Part shown: piece by piece, positions 43,818 to 55,245 of the stretch
Numbering within the stretch: the stretch's first letter is position 1
Layout: the number at the start of each line of letters is the position of its first letter
DNA from: Coprinus comatus
Taxonomy: Eukaryota; Basidiomycota; Agaricomycetes; Agaricales; Agaricaceae
Reading direction: 5' to 3'
Length of the DNA stretch: 64,000 nt
Assembly (NCBI GenBank): GCA_034638255.1
Contig: JAWPGT010000053.1
Coordinates: forward strand, 93,638-157,637
The notes under the pieces: model-generated
Seen by the model: only the letters and a program-made list of their open reading frames with translations
The model's database searches: none
What the model was told of the DNA's origin: nothing
Translations under genes and position numbers: made by a program

Positions 43818-46800
43818 ATGCCGCGATGCCCAGCATGCAACAGACTAATGTCACATCGTGGTTTACCAAGACACATTAAGGCAAACGAGGCATGCAGTAG
43901 ATGGTGGAAGTTGAATGAAAATTCCATTGATACCTATGCTCAAGATAATCAAAACGAAAGTGAGTAAAGTTACTGAACCAAAGGATATGATAACTTACAT
44001 TAGATCTGATAGATCATTATTTGGATGATCCTATAGTAGTCGATAATGAAGGCGATTACTTTGGAACCTTTGATGGGAATGATTTTCATAGGAATGATGA
44101 TTTAATGCATGAAGTTGATAAGGAAAACACAGAGCAGCCAGGGGCCAACACCTTGGATAGTGATCATGACAAGGATGAGGGTAGTGAAGGAGAGAGCAGT
44201 GATAATGAGAGTATGGATGCATCAGATGAGGTTCCTGGTTCCGAAAATATACTCGAGCCACTGAGAGATGATACCGAAAACAGCAGAGTAATGGATGCCA
44301 TAGACAATGATAACGATGAACAAGATAGCACACAATTACCACCTAGAGCCACCAGTATCCCCCCACAACCTATTCCTTCTCGACCACACTTTGTTATCAA
44401 ATTTCCGGGACATGCAGGTGAGGTGCTTGAGGCTGTTTTGAACAAAAATTCCGAGGAAGAATATAAGCAAACAATATCAATGACAACCAACAATCCATAT
44501 GCACCATTTATTTCGAAAATAGATTGGGAAGTTGCTCGTTGGGCCAAATTACGTGGTCCAAGTTCAACTGCATTTTCAGACCTAATGAAGATCAATGGTG
44601 TGAGGCTTTGTTTCAATTGCACTTATAGTTAGTAACTTACCAGCTGGTTATACCATATAGATTCCTCAACGACTTGGGTTGTCCTACCGAACGACACAAG
44701 AAATGAACAAAATAATTGATGAAAAACTACCAGGACGTCCCAAGTTCACAAGGCGAGAGATGTTGATTGGCACTGAAGTGTGCGAGGTATATTATCGGGA
44801 TGTTGTGACATGTATCAAAGCTCTGGTTAGCGATTCCAGGCTTAGTCCATATATGAAGTTTGCACCAGAAAAGCACTATACCAACGAGACATGCGAAGAG
44901 CGCATATACCATGATATGTACACTGGAAAGTGGTGGTGGGCCACACAGGTATGCACTAGTTGACATCTTCTCTAGAAATATATTAATTAACAAATTATTA
45001 GAAAGAATTAAATAAGGACACACCCGGAGGAAGCATTCTACCTGTGATTATCTCAACAGACAAAACACAGTTGACACTATTTAGGAATAAGTCAGCATAT
45101 CCGGTATACCTGACAATAGGGAATATACCTAAAGAAATCCGAAGAAAACCTTCGGCACATGCTTATGTCCTACTCGGCTATCTCCCTACAACCCGTCTTG
45201 AAGGTATTACCAATAAGGCTGCACGTCGGAGGATGTTGGCAAATCTGTATCATTCATGTATGAATGAAATCCTCAAACCTTTGATAGAGCTTGGTGCAAA
45301 GGGAATAGAGATGACGACTGGAGATGGAAGATGCAGACGGATGCACCCTATTCTTGCATCATTTGTAGGTGATTATCCTGAGCAGGTCCTAACAGCCTGT
45401 ATATATACGGGGGACTGCCCAACGTGTCCTAAGCCAGAAGATGACGAAGCAGATGAGGAGGATGGCATGGTACCGGGCTATAGTGGCAGTGGTGAAAACC
45501 AACAGACGCGTAATACACTACGTGACTTGGATCACGTGCTCGACATTCTGGATGGATTTGACGAAAATCCAGTTGGATTTCTCAAGAGATGTAAACAAGA
45601 AAGAGTCAAGCCAGTTTTGCAACCCTTTTGGAAGCATCTACCATATGTGAACATATACCAATCAATCACACCAGATGTTCTGCACCAAATGTATCAAGGT
45701 TTAATTAAGCACATCACAGGATGGCTTATCAAAGCATTTGGCCCCTTGGAAATTGATGCAAGGTGTCGTCGTCTTCCTCTTAACCACAACATACGCCATT
45801 TCTCTAAAGGTATCACCTCTCTATCACACATATCTGGCAAAGAACATGATCAGATATCAAGAATCTTGTTGGGTTTGGTAGTAGATCTACCATTACCTGG
45901 AGTATCAATGCCATCTGCGAAGGCAATCGTCAATTGTCTTAGGGCTTTGCTGGACTTTCTCTTTCTAGCACAATATCCAACTCACACCAAAAGCTCGCTT
46001 CATCAACTCGAACTCTCACTGGACACTTTCCACCAATACAAACACATTTTCGTTGATCTTGGTATCCGGACTGGATTTGATCGCCTTCCGAAACTTCATT
46101 TTCTACAACACTATGCCAACAAAATCCTGCTTTTTGGGACAACAGACAATTTTAATACTGAATATACTGAACGGCTACACATTGACCTTACGAAGGATGC
46201 TTATCGTGCCACCAATCGCAAAGACGAGTTCATTCAAATGACAATATGGATTGAAAGGAAGGAAAAAATCATTCGCCATGACCAATTCATCGAGTCACAA
46301 CAAAATGTTCCACCACCATTACTCTACTGCCCCCAAGATCCATTGTCTCTATATCCCAAAGAGCCTCGACTGCACCTGGCTCATCGTCCCAGCATTCGAC
46401 GGGTCACAATGAGTGATTTCGTAACGAAGTATCATGCTACATTCTTCCAAGAGGCATTCTCCCGTTTTGTTATATCTGCACGCTACCCGAACTACACTGC
46501 CGCTGAGGTCGAACGTTCTATTTGGGGTGTTCAAATGCCCAAAAGTAAATTTTGGACATGGAACTGCCTTAAATTACAAACAACGGACCCTTTCACTCTT
46601 GTTACATCTACAATGGATTCAATACACGCAAATCCTCAAACTGGCCGCTTCGATACCGTACTTGTGAAGGTTGATAATGATAATATTGGAATACAAGGTG
46701 CGTGACTTTCTTTTTTCATTTATGTGAATTTATAATGACTTATTCTATTTACCACTAGGATACAGAGCTGCGCGTGTTCGTACCATCTTTTCAATGCCCC

Positions 46801-47126
46801 CCTCAATCCGATCTGAGGTGTTTCCAGCTGGTAAAGATATGCCAGAACATCTTGCTTATGTCGAATGGTACACACCCTTTTCACGTCAACCCGAACAACA
46901 CCATGCCATGTACAAAATTGCTCCTCAGTATGACCGGGGAAGTACGTCATTGATAATAGGGAGTATTGTCCCTGTTATGTCTATCATGCGTAGCATCCAC
47001 CTCTTCCCTCGATTCGGTCCTCATACTCCAAGTGACTGGACCAGCCATAATGTACTGGATAATGCAAAATCTTTCTATCTTAATACATTTACTGATCGAC
47101 GTTTGTACCAATTGCTGCTAGAATAA
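43818..47126 (+). CDS. Plavaka-type (CACTA-like) DDE transposase
   Basis: Exons from 43818 (MPRCPACNRLMSHRGLPRHI, a C2H2/BED-like zinc finger) to 47126, with introns near 43960, 44600, 44950 and 46700, all keep frame. An acidic linker precedes the conserved core, which includes KLRGPSSTAFSDLM, IISTDKTQLTLFRNKSAYPV, YLTIGNIPKEIRRKPSAHAY, VLLGYLPTTRL, FVGDYPEQVLTACIYTGDCP (with TCPKP next) and TTDNFNTEYTERLHIDLTKD. I assign the catalytic acids to D in STDKTQ, D in VGDYPEQ and E in TEYTERLH. This is the Plavaka transposase common in mushroom genomes. It appears complete, without stops. It faces the divergent DUF6532 gene. Element ends are not established. Confidence 0.9.
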
Positions 47127-47853
47127 TAGTAAATGTTGATTTGAATGTTTGATGCTCAATGTCAGAAGTACAAGACACCCAGATTTGTAGTCGTATCATT
47201 ACTGCTGAATTGAAATCAACTTCATCGTATATCATATTGCGCGTGAATATAACTGAGTTATATAATATCAATAAATTGACCTAATCCCTATGGGGGATTT
47301 TGGATTATATCTAATTATGCCAGGGTGTACCAAATTATACTCTATTATTCATAATTCATTCATTTTATCTAAATTTCATACAATTGGTATCTAATTCGCA
47401 ATGTCCGGTTTTCCTGATGGCCAGCCTAGTAGCAATGCAAATGTAGTCCTCAGTTCTCGTCTTCGAGTATCTGAGGTTAGTTATACATTCTTCTCTCATT
47501 TCGTTCACTTTACTGACTACCATTATTATGTAGTCTTACGTTGTACTCTTATCAAATCTCCGGGCATAATGAGGACTTCAAATATTTAATACTTGCACAG
47601 CGCTCGGAAGCAACACTTTTTATGGTGAAAATCATGTGTATTCCGGCTTAACTCGTCCTATTTCAATTTGGACTGGACAAGGCTCTCAGTTTTCTTTGGG
47701 ATCGGAGGCTGACTAGAGCTTATGATATGATCGCAAGAGGCTAGCTAGCTAGGACGTATTGAAATGGGTACTATATATTCAAATGCAGCCCTAACTTCCA
47801 AAGCAGAATATCATCCACATTTTACACATACGTCTACAAATCTCCTTGATATT
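47127..47853. other. No gene recognised
   Basis: AT-rich downstream region of the transposase. It may contain the right end of the element (near 47320-47370 there is GGTGTACCAAATTATACTC followed by ATAATTCATTC). The frame at 47401-47589 shows no resemblance. Confidence 0.45.
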
Positions 47854-50800
47854 ATGGCCAAGAGGAACGCGAGAAGGTTCAAGAAAGTCAAGAAGATCAA
47901 GACCCCATCCAACGTTGTGTCTAGACCCCCCCGTAGCGTTAACGTTGACCTCAATGTTGTTGATGCCCCTGATACTGATGTTGGGGTTTCCGATGATGAA
48001 CCTATGGAAGCGGTCCATGATATTGAAGATGGCGTCGAGACCTCAATTGCAGTCAAGGATGTCATGGAGGCTGACATTGAGGACAACAAGGATGGGGTCG
48101 GTGAGATGAAAGATGAGGTGATTATTGCATTCGAAGAGGACAATGTAAATGGTAATGTTGGTATTACTGAGAAAGAGGCCGAGATTGATGTGAAGGAGAA
48201 AACGGATGTCAATGATGAAGACGATGGTGCCGATGTGAAGAACATCATTGAGAAGAAAGAATCGCCTAAGAAGGTGAAGGCTAGGAAGAAGATTCAGAGC
48301 TGCTTTGGTATGTTCAAGTCGATATTTCTTTGTATGTGAATTTGACGACATCCACAACAGCCACCAAGTTCTGGAAGGGAAGAAATTACTCTGCTTTCGC
48401 CCTGAAGCGAAGGAAATCCCATGACCTCAACTTGATTAAACGGGAAGACAAGGAGATGGATCTTCCTTCGACATCTTCAACATCTGACCCATCTTTGGAA
48501 GACGTCGAGAATAGCAACATCAAGCTTCCTATCTCTGTGGAGGCCACTGGCGTCTCTGAAGATTTTCATCAAGAAATCCCCTCGGAACATGAAGAGTCTT
48601 GTGTTAAACCCGACGATCCCATCTCTAACCCCTACAAATTTCATGACGCTTATTTTCCTATTCTAAACATTCGGATCTACGTGACCAAGTACGATGAAGA
48701 TAATGTTGGCACTGACACCGTCAACACTAAGGAGGGATATGCCAACCCTGCAGATGTAGGCGTTGGCAATGAGGAATCGAAAATTATATCGGACTCCAAG
48801 TCGACTGATGACCCACGATTTACAACTGATATTGTTCACGATGGCCCTTTCTCTTGTGAGGGAATCGAAAACGGGGAGTCTGTTTTCAAAGATGTTGCGA
48901 CTGACTTAGATTCTTCAATCTACAACCCATGCACCCCGTTATTAAGGGTGTCCAAGTACAACCAGTATTGCTATAAGAAGCCCGGTATGCAATTCGAACA
49001 GTTCTCAGATTCAGAGTCGGAGTACAGCCAGCCTTCTGCTTCACCGAGCTTTTGTGATCGCTTCTTTGCTCCTGTCGACACGCCAATAGATTCCGGGGAA
49101 GGGGGTGGTCAAATGCCTGATACATCTGGGAGGGAGATGGAGGTACAAGATGTCTCTGATTCAAAAGATAAAATGATTGGTACCGAGGTTTTGGAGTGTG
49201 GGATGGAGACGAAGAGTGCATCAGAACAGGGAGGAGATGGATCCATGCCATCATCACCAGTATCAATTATATTTGACTCGCCACCCCTGGCGATGCATGA
49301 ACTGGTTAACTGTAGTGGGAGGGATTGGGTTGAGGAGAATGATTATGAAGATTGTTGTGATGTTGAAGGATCAATGTATGTTTATCATCTTTTTATTTTT
49401 CGTGAATGTACTCACTGTCATGAATAACAGAGATACCATGTCCTTGTTGTTACAGAAGCCTGAGGACCATGGTATCAAGATTGAATGTGGAGGACGTTCT
49501 CCCCTTCCTAACCCGTCCTTCGCTATATTCGAGGAGTTAGGTGCACATTACCCATTCCTTGACATCTGCAACGAGATTATCAATGTTCGCGAGTTACGAA
49601 CCTCACAAGACAAATTAGGAGCATTGAGTACCGAGAGGCAGGTTACAAGCTACCGAGGTGATACCTTCTGTAGCTCTCTGGGAAGCGTTTTGCCATACCC
49701 TGATGGTGTCGTCCACCTCGACTGGTTTGGAGTACTTGGACCTTGGGAGTACGTATATGCTCTTTAATTTTTACAATATTGTTATGCTGATGCTTCTTGA
49801 CTTGTAGTATTCGCTTGGACATTCCTGATTTTTTGGAATGTCAAGAATTCAAGGTCCTCGAGGATCACACGTTCACTTCAAATCTGGCTCATTACAAGGC
49901 CGTCCTCGTTCATAAGGATTTCAATCATGGACGCCGCGAAATCATTTCTGGTACTGTTCCAATTGTGGATGATCAACTCTTGCAAGACTCGATGGATGGC
50001 AGCGCTGACTCGAACAACAATCTCCCTACCTGCAAGGACGTTGTTCTTTGCCGCGCACCAATCCAATCCTGGGCAACCCTGGTCAGCCCTCCGGACCTCA
50101 AGGACATTGTTGTTCATAATGTTCCACTTCAATCCTTGGATATCACCATTCACGAGATTCCAATCTGTAAGGACCTCGTCGTATACACGCCATCCAAAAT
50201 CCCTGGACGGTCAAGCACCGCTCGTCCTTCCTTCGCGAATGCTGCTTTCGGGCAACACGACCATATGGTGACTCGTCCCACCCAATACTTGGAGGTCATC
50301 GTTAGCAATTCTTCATTTTGCAAGGGCATTGTCGTTTATCAATCGGCTCCAGCTTCATTGTTGTCCCCCTTCCCTTCACCGTTGATTTTGCGTTCGAGCA
50401 AAACAATATTCTTTGTGAAAATTCTGTCTGCACGGATATTGTTCTTTACCAGCCTCTCATGCAACCCTTGGAGCTGAGTATTACTGGAGATGTCCTAGCT
50501 TGCAGGGATATTGTCATGTATACTGGTTCAGTTGCAAGCACTGGAGGACCAATCATTGTTCGTCCTTGTTGTTCAATCACAAATGTTGCTTTCGAGCCTG
50601 GGCAGCATCTTCAGATAGAGGGAATTCCTCAATTTGGTTCATCTCACATATCTAGGTGAGTTTTACATTTCTTCTTCTTTATCATACATTTAATCGAATC
50701 TTGCATTTTCAGGTCACGTCAAGCTCCTCGTTTAATTACTCACCCTTCAAACGTTGAAGAGCTCAATAGTGCAACATGTGAACATCCGATCTCCCCGTTC

Positions 50801-51316
50801 CTGCACGAAATCCTCAAAATGCTTGAACCTCAATACCACCCCGATAACAACTACACAGAAACAATTGTAATCAAAGAGGTGTGGTCACCAAGAATAGTTC
50901 ATCAAGGCCAAACGGTCGAGGTATTAATGGGTTTGGAGGCTGAGAGGAAGGTATTGAACGAGGTTGGTGATGTTCTGACCAATCCTTTGGGACAATTTTC
51001 GAGCTTGGCAAGTGGCAGGGTGGCTGTGGAGTGGTACAGTTTAACAGGACCACGCAAGTGAGTACCACCTACATTCTCAAACTCCCTTGCGACTCGGATG
51101 TTTACTGGTTACAATAGGATTGACATGGCACTCCCTGAGGCTTGGGAATGTGTACACCTCACACGACGAGAAGATCATACTCAGACAAGCAACGTAGTCC
51201 ATTATGAAGCGATCCTGGCACCTCGTATTAACCAGATAGGAGTATTGGACTTGGTGGCTGATTGTTGGTTCGTCCTCATTGTTGTGCTAGTCTTGTTGGA
51301 TGCGATGTTTGGTTAG
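47854..51316 (+). CDS. Large acidic orphan protein with internal repeats, one frameshift
   Basis: Multi-exon (47854-48307, 48361-49375, about 49430-49749, about 49808 onward, with later introns near 50660, 51060). The N-terminus is basic (KRNARRFKKVKKIK), and the next about 450 residues are acidic and disordered. A globular-looking region follows (PNPSFAIFEELGAHYPFLDI). Then a short motif of the form C(K/R)D(I/V)V(V/L)Y..P.Q.L.I.I recurs about six times (CKDVVLCRAPIQSW, LKDIVVHNVPLQSLDITI, CKDLVVYTP, CKGIVVYQS, CTDIVLYQPLMQPLELSI, CRDIVMYTG). Two segments of the form W.G..GPWE.IRLDIP / W..LTGPRK.IDMALPE, before and after the repeats, resemble each other. Near 50355-50372 the frame must shift by one base to keep the repeats. 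I recognise no family. The start at 47764 is possible too. Confidence 0.6.
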
Positions 51317-53463
51317 TGGAGAGGGGGAATCGGGTGATTGTGGTATGTTTGACCTCTTTTATTTCGCTTAAACATGAGTTCAATCTGACAAAACAACCAA
51401 TAGGTCCCTCGTTTGAGATGTATTTGTTAGACAATAAAATCAAAAAGCTAAAAAAAAAAATCGTTTTCGCATTGTTCTCAAGTGAGTAATACGCCTTTGG
51501 CTCTGATTGAGCTAGTTTGATATTTACATCTTCCAGGTTTTTGGGTGCCCTCTACCACTAGTCGTTCATTACCCACAGTCGTTTCCCCAGCATAGATTTG
51601 TATCCCCATCCAGAAAAATCAAGAAAAAACTACAAAAGACGAAAAAAGAAACACAAAAGGTGACGATTTGGATTTTGTTTTATTATTGCTTTCATATGAG
51701 TAAGTGGTTTCTCTTCCCCTTGGATCTTACGTTAACTTCCTCCTAGATTATTCTCTTATGCGCAAACTTCAAGCTTGACGTTCATTCTATCCTTCTCGCT
51801 CTCTCTCTCTGTCACCACAATCGAAAAGAAGAAAAAATCCAACAACAAATATCGGGAAATGGAAAAAGAAAAGGATTAGATCTACTTAGATAATGATGTA
51901 CCTTCATGTTACCTTCAGGTGAGTAACTCTCCCATTTGTTCCATCCTCCATCTAACGTATGACATTTCCCAGATTGCTACCTTCGCAATGCATTCCGCGT
52001 TTTACTGTTATCAACTTAATCGTTATATCAATTATTTGCACTGTTGTGTTTGAGGTATGTGTTATTTATGTTGCAAGACAAATCTGTTGCTCATACGTTG
52101 TCCCCTAGTGCCCACCTCCGTTACTCCGAGATGAAATTTTGTTTCTATCTACTGGAAATGGGATATATTGGATTTACCAGATATTGTAAGACATAGCTTC
52201 TCATCTTGTACGCTGTTCAATTAACGCATATTTTTACCCTGTAGCGGTATAGTAGTATACTGAACTCTGTCCTAGTACTTGTTAGGAGTTCTAGTACGGT
52301 ACACGAATCTTATTGTGAGACCTCGGGCCGTAGTTATCAATGACTGATAGTGATATGATATGTATTCTTTATGCAGATTCTAGAAATCTATGTTTTTGTA
52401 ACATTACGCTCATTTAGAAATCACTGGAAAGGTTCGAGAACTTAGACGTTTCGCAATCAAGTTACCCATTGCCACATGAGGATATGATTGCTTGTTCTCT
52501 TTTCAACAGTTACAGTTGTTCTATGCGTCGGACGTTTGGTAAGTACTTTGGGGGGCCATACCAATAACAAAGGTTGTGCATCCCTGTCAATGTTGCTCGA
52601 GGAGTCACTTCAAGAGTACAAAGGCTGTAAAATAGAGATTTCCGTCAGGATACAAAATTCTAAGTGATATTTACCTAAACCGGGCCATTTCGCTGCCGGA
52701 AGCATATCATCCGTCGTTGTAGAGCCGATTCTGTACGTTATTTATTTTTAGCCTCTACCTTCCCATTCTTGTTCTCACCCTTTGAATTATTCGAGACCAT
52801 CACGTTGCCCAAAAACTGCTCAGTAGGTATTGGGGCTATCATCACACATATATCGACATGGTGTTCGTAATTTAGTTGGCAAGATTCGCGAATAAAACAA
52901 CGAATCAAGAAATAAAAGCCCTCTTCAGACTTGGGAGAGATGAGGATGGCAGTTGCCTGGTGGTGTATGTAAGCGCTGTACTTTTCTCGAATTTCTTTCT
53001 ACATTGTGGGGAAGCTCAAAATTGTTTATAGTGAGATATAATCTCAACGATTTATTGGCAGTTTCATCATCCAGATTGTGTAATAGTATCCTCGCCGCCC
53101 CAAAAAGAACATCATTATCTTGGATCACAGGTTGGTTGTCATCATGGAAGTCAACCAAGGCCGAGATATTGTAGGGTTCGAACTTTTTCATGACCGTTCA
53201 TATATATATATATACATAATGGAAAGACTGAGTTTATACTCGTTACTGTTTGCTTTACCTATATATGTAGTAAGATCCTTTTTCTTTAGCTAGATTTTAT
53301 CTGTTGTACATTATACATGTAATACTTGAATGACTACTAAATTCAAAGGAAATTGAAGAGACTTTGTTTCACCAGTGACCATACTACTTATAGAACTAAT
53401 AAAATATGAAGATCAAAAAACAAACACCTTTCCAAAATCTCACCATGTCATTAGTGCATTACT
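51317..53463. other. No gene recognised
   Basis: About 2.1 kb with only short frames. The minus frame at 52925-53191 has 88 codons but no family resemblance or obvious splice partners. A (TA)n tract lies near 53200. Confidence 0.45.
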
Positions 53464-53534
53464 AGCAGCAACTCGTTTCGATCGAGTGACCTCGGGGTTA
53501 TGGGCCCCGCGCGCTACCACTGCGCCATGCTGCT
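53464..53534 (-). tRNA. Initiator tRNA-Met (CAU)
   Basis: A 71-nt cloverleaf on the minus strand without intron: acceptor stem AGCAGCA/TGCTGCT (7 pairs), D arm GCGC-AGTGGTA-GCGC, anticodon stem CGGGG/CCCCG with loop CCCATAA (anticodon CAT), and T arm ACTCG-ATCGAAA-CGAGT. The initiator hallmarks are all present: A1:U72 pair, three consecutive G:C pairs at the anticodon-loop end, and A54 and A60 in the T loop (AUCGAAA instead of TTC). Position 33 is C rather than U. CCA is not encoded. Confidence 0.95.
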
Positions 53535-53765
53535 GATAATAAATGACCTATACAAGCACTATAAATAATTCAGTTACGTGGACGGCAATACAACACGCTT
53601 TTGCAAGGAGTTGAACTTGTGGAAAACACGATGGGTCCAATAGGGTTAATATAGAACTTAGATATGAATGCCTCCAGTTCTTAACCAGTACCTTCCCTCT
53701 TACATCCTCGATTCTTCTCTCTCTGCGTAACTCTTTAAACTCTTTATCTCGCTACCTTATCAGTA

Positions 53766-54974
53766 ATGGCTTCTGCTAGTACGAACTACGACTTCTACAG
53801 AGCTACGTTGTCTGGCTCGAGTTCCCGCTACTCTACCATTGGTACCAGTAGTGATTCTGACTCGAAATCCATTGGCAACCCCCTTCTTCCTGTCCGTGCT
53901 CAATCCATCTTCCAATTATCAACAAATACAACACCATTGCCACACGAGTATGTACTCCCTGGCGTTGACCACGACGCATATATCATCTTCGCCATCGCCT
54001 GCTCTGTACGTATCTACCATAGTGGTGCTCAACATCACGGGAATGCATTGAGCGGTTTAGGGTTCTCAGGTAAAGGTAAATTCAAGAGTACAGATGATGG
54101 AGATCAATGGAGTTATTCGCATTTGAAGGGGACTTTGGTATTTGGAAAAGACAAAGGATCTACTACCACTAAGACCAAGTATGATGATACTTGGCTAGGC
54201 GAGACTGGTAGTGTTGTTGCTGAAGAGTGGTGGTTTCAATTGGTTGATGAAAATACGAACAAGACTGTGTGGAAATTCAAAATTCCTCTATCCAACTCCG
54301 AAAAATCCACGTCGTTCCAGTACGAATTGGATAGACCTTTCTTCCATGTTTTTCGGGGGAGTGTGAGTTCTTCTTTTCTCGCTAACAACAATAATTGAAG
54401 GTTGATTGGTTTCAATCCATTAGAGCCGTAAGTATGGCTTCCTATTCAACGACGACAAGGAATCGTCCACATTTTCTTCCCAAGTTCACTCAAATCTTCT
54501 TGCTGCTCAACAATGTAAGCGCATATAGTCACTAAGAAACATACTAATCAATTTCTATCCTTCTTAGCAAAATCGAGTAAATCTCAATCCCATACCCGCG
54601 TGTTAAGCGTGAGGTCCAAGAAATCGAAATCGAAATCCTCTCCCAAAGAATCATCCTCCTCTTCATCAGGCTCACTCCACCGTGACACCACCCACACCCG
54701 TATCTCACTATCACTCATTTCTTCACCTACACCATCTTCATTTAAGCACGTTGCACACATCGGGATAAACCCGACTAATGGAGTTCTTGAAACTTCCAAA
54801 GATCTTGATCCGTCTTATCGTGAAATTCTAGCAGACCTCTACACTGGTTCCAATGCGAATATGTCGGAAAGCGTGGTCCTGGAACATCTTGATTTTATTC
54901 AGGGATTTTGGAAGGATATTGATACTATGCAGATGCAAAGGAGTGGTAACCATCGTCCGATTCCTGCAAATTAA
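53766..54974 (+). CDS. Short WH1-CRIB protein, WASP-related without a VCA tail
   Basis: Exons 53766-54362, 54424-54514 and 54568-54974 join in frame to 364 residues. The N-terminal half looks like a WH1/EVH1 domain (TWLGETGSVVAEEWWFQLV, FHVFRGSSRKYGFLFNDDKE), the domain of WASP family proteins that binds WIP-type proline-rich partners. A Ser/Lys-rich linker is followed by a CRIB motif, ISSPTPSSFKHVAHIG, which fits I-S-x-P-x-F-x-H-x-x-H-x-G with two extra residues before F and binds GTP-loaded Cdc42/Rac. A short helical C-terminus ends at 54974. There is no polyproline region and no WH2/acidic tail, so it should not activate Arp2/3 directly. It may link Cdc42 to a WIP-like partner or modulate WASP. 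That role is inference. Confidence 0.8.
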
Positions 54975-55245
54975 CCACTACTACTTCGTTTCGTTTTAGT
55001 TTTCGTTTCAATTTTTGTTTCGTGATTATTGATTCTTGTGGATACTTATGTGCAGGCCCATTTGTAGACAGTAGCATTATAAATAGGAAGAATACGACCA
55101 CAGAAAATGACAATGCCATTGATGTAGAAAGCTGTTCAAGTCCGATATGATAAAATTTGAGGAATAATTAGTAATAAATCTCGGTAGGAGGTTAAGGAAG
55201 GCCACGTTATCACAGCAATAGAAAATGAAAGTGTGATTGCAAAGT

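Noticed and set aside
52925..53191. Minus-strand 88-codon frame, perhaps a BTB-type fragment
   Set aside because: No BTB core motif could be placed with confidence, and no neighbouring exons extend it.
53464..53534. Elongator tRNA-Met
   Set aside because: A1:U72, the three G:C pairs at the loop end of the anticodon stem, and A54/A60 identify an initiator.
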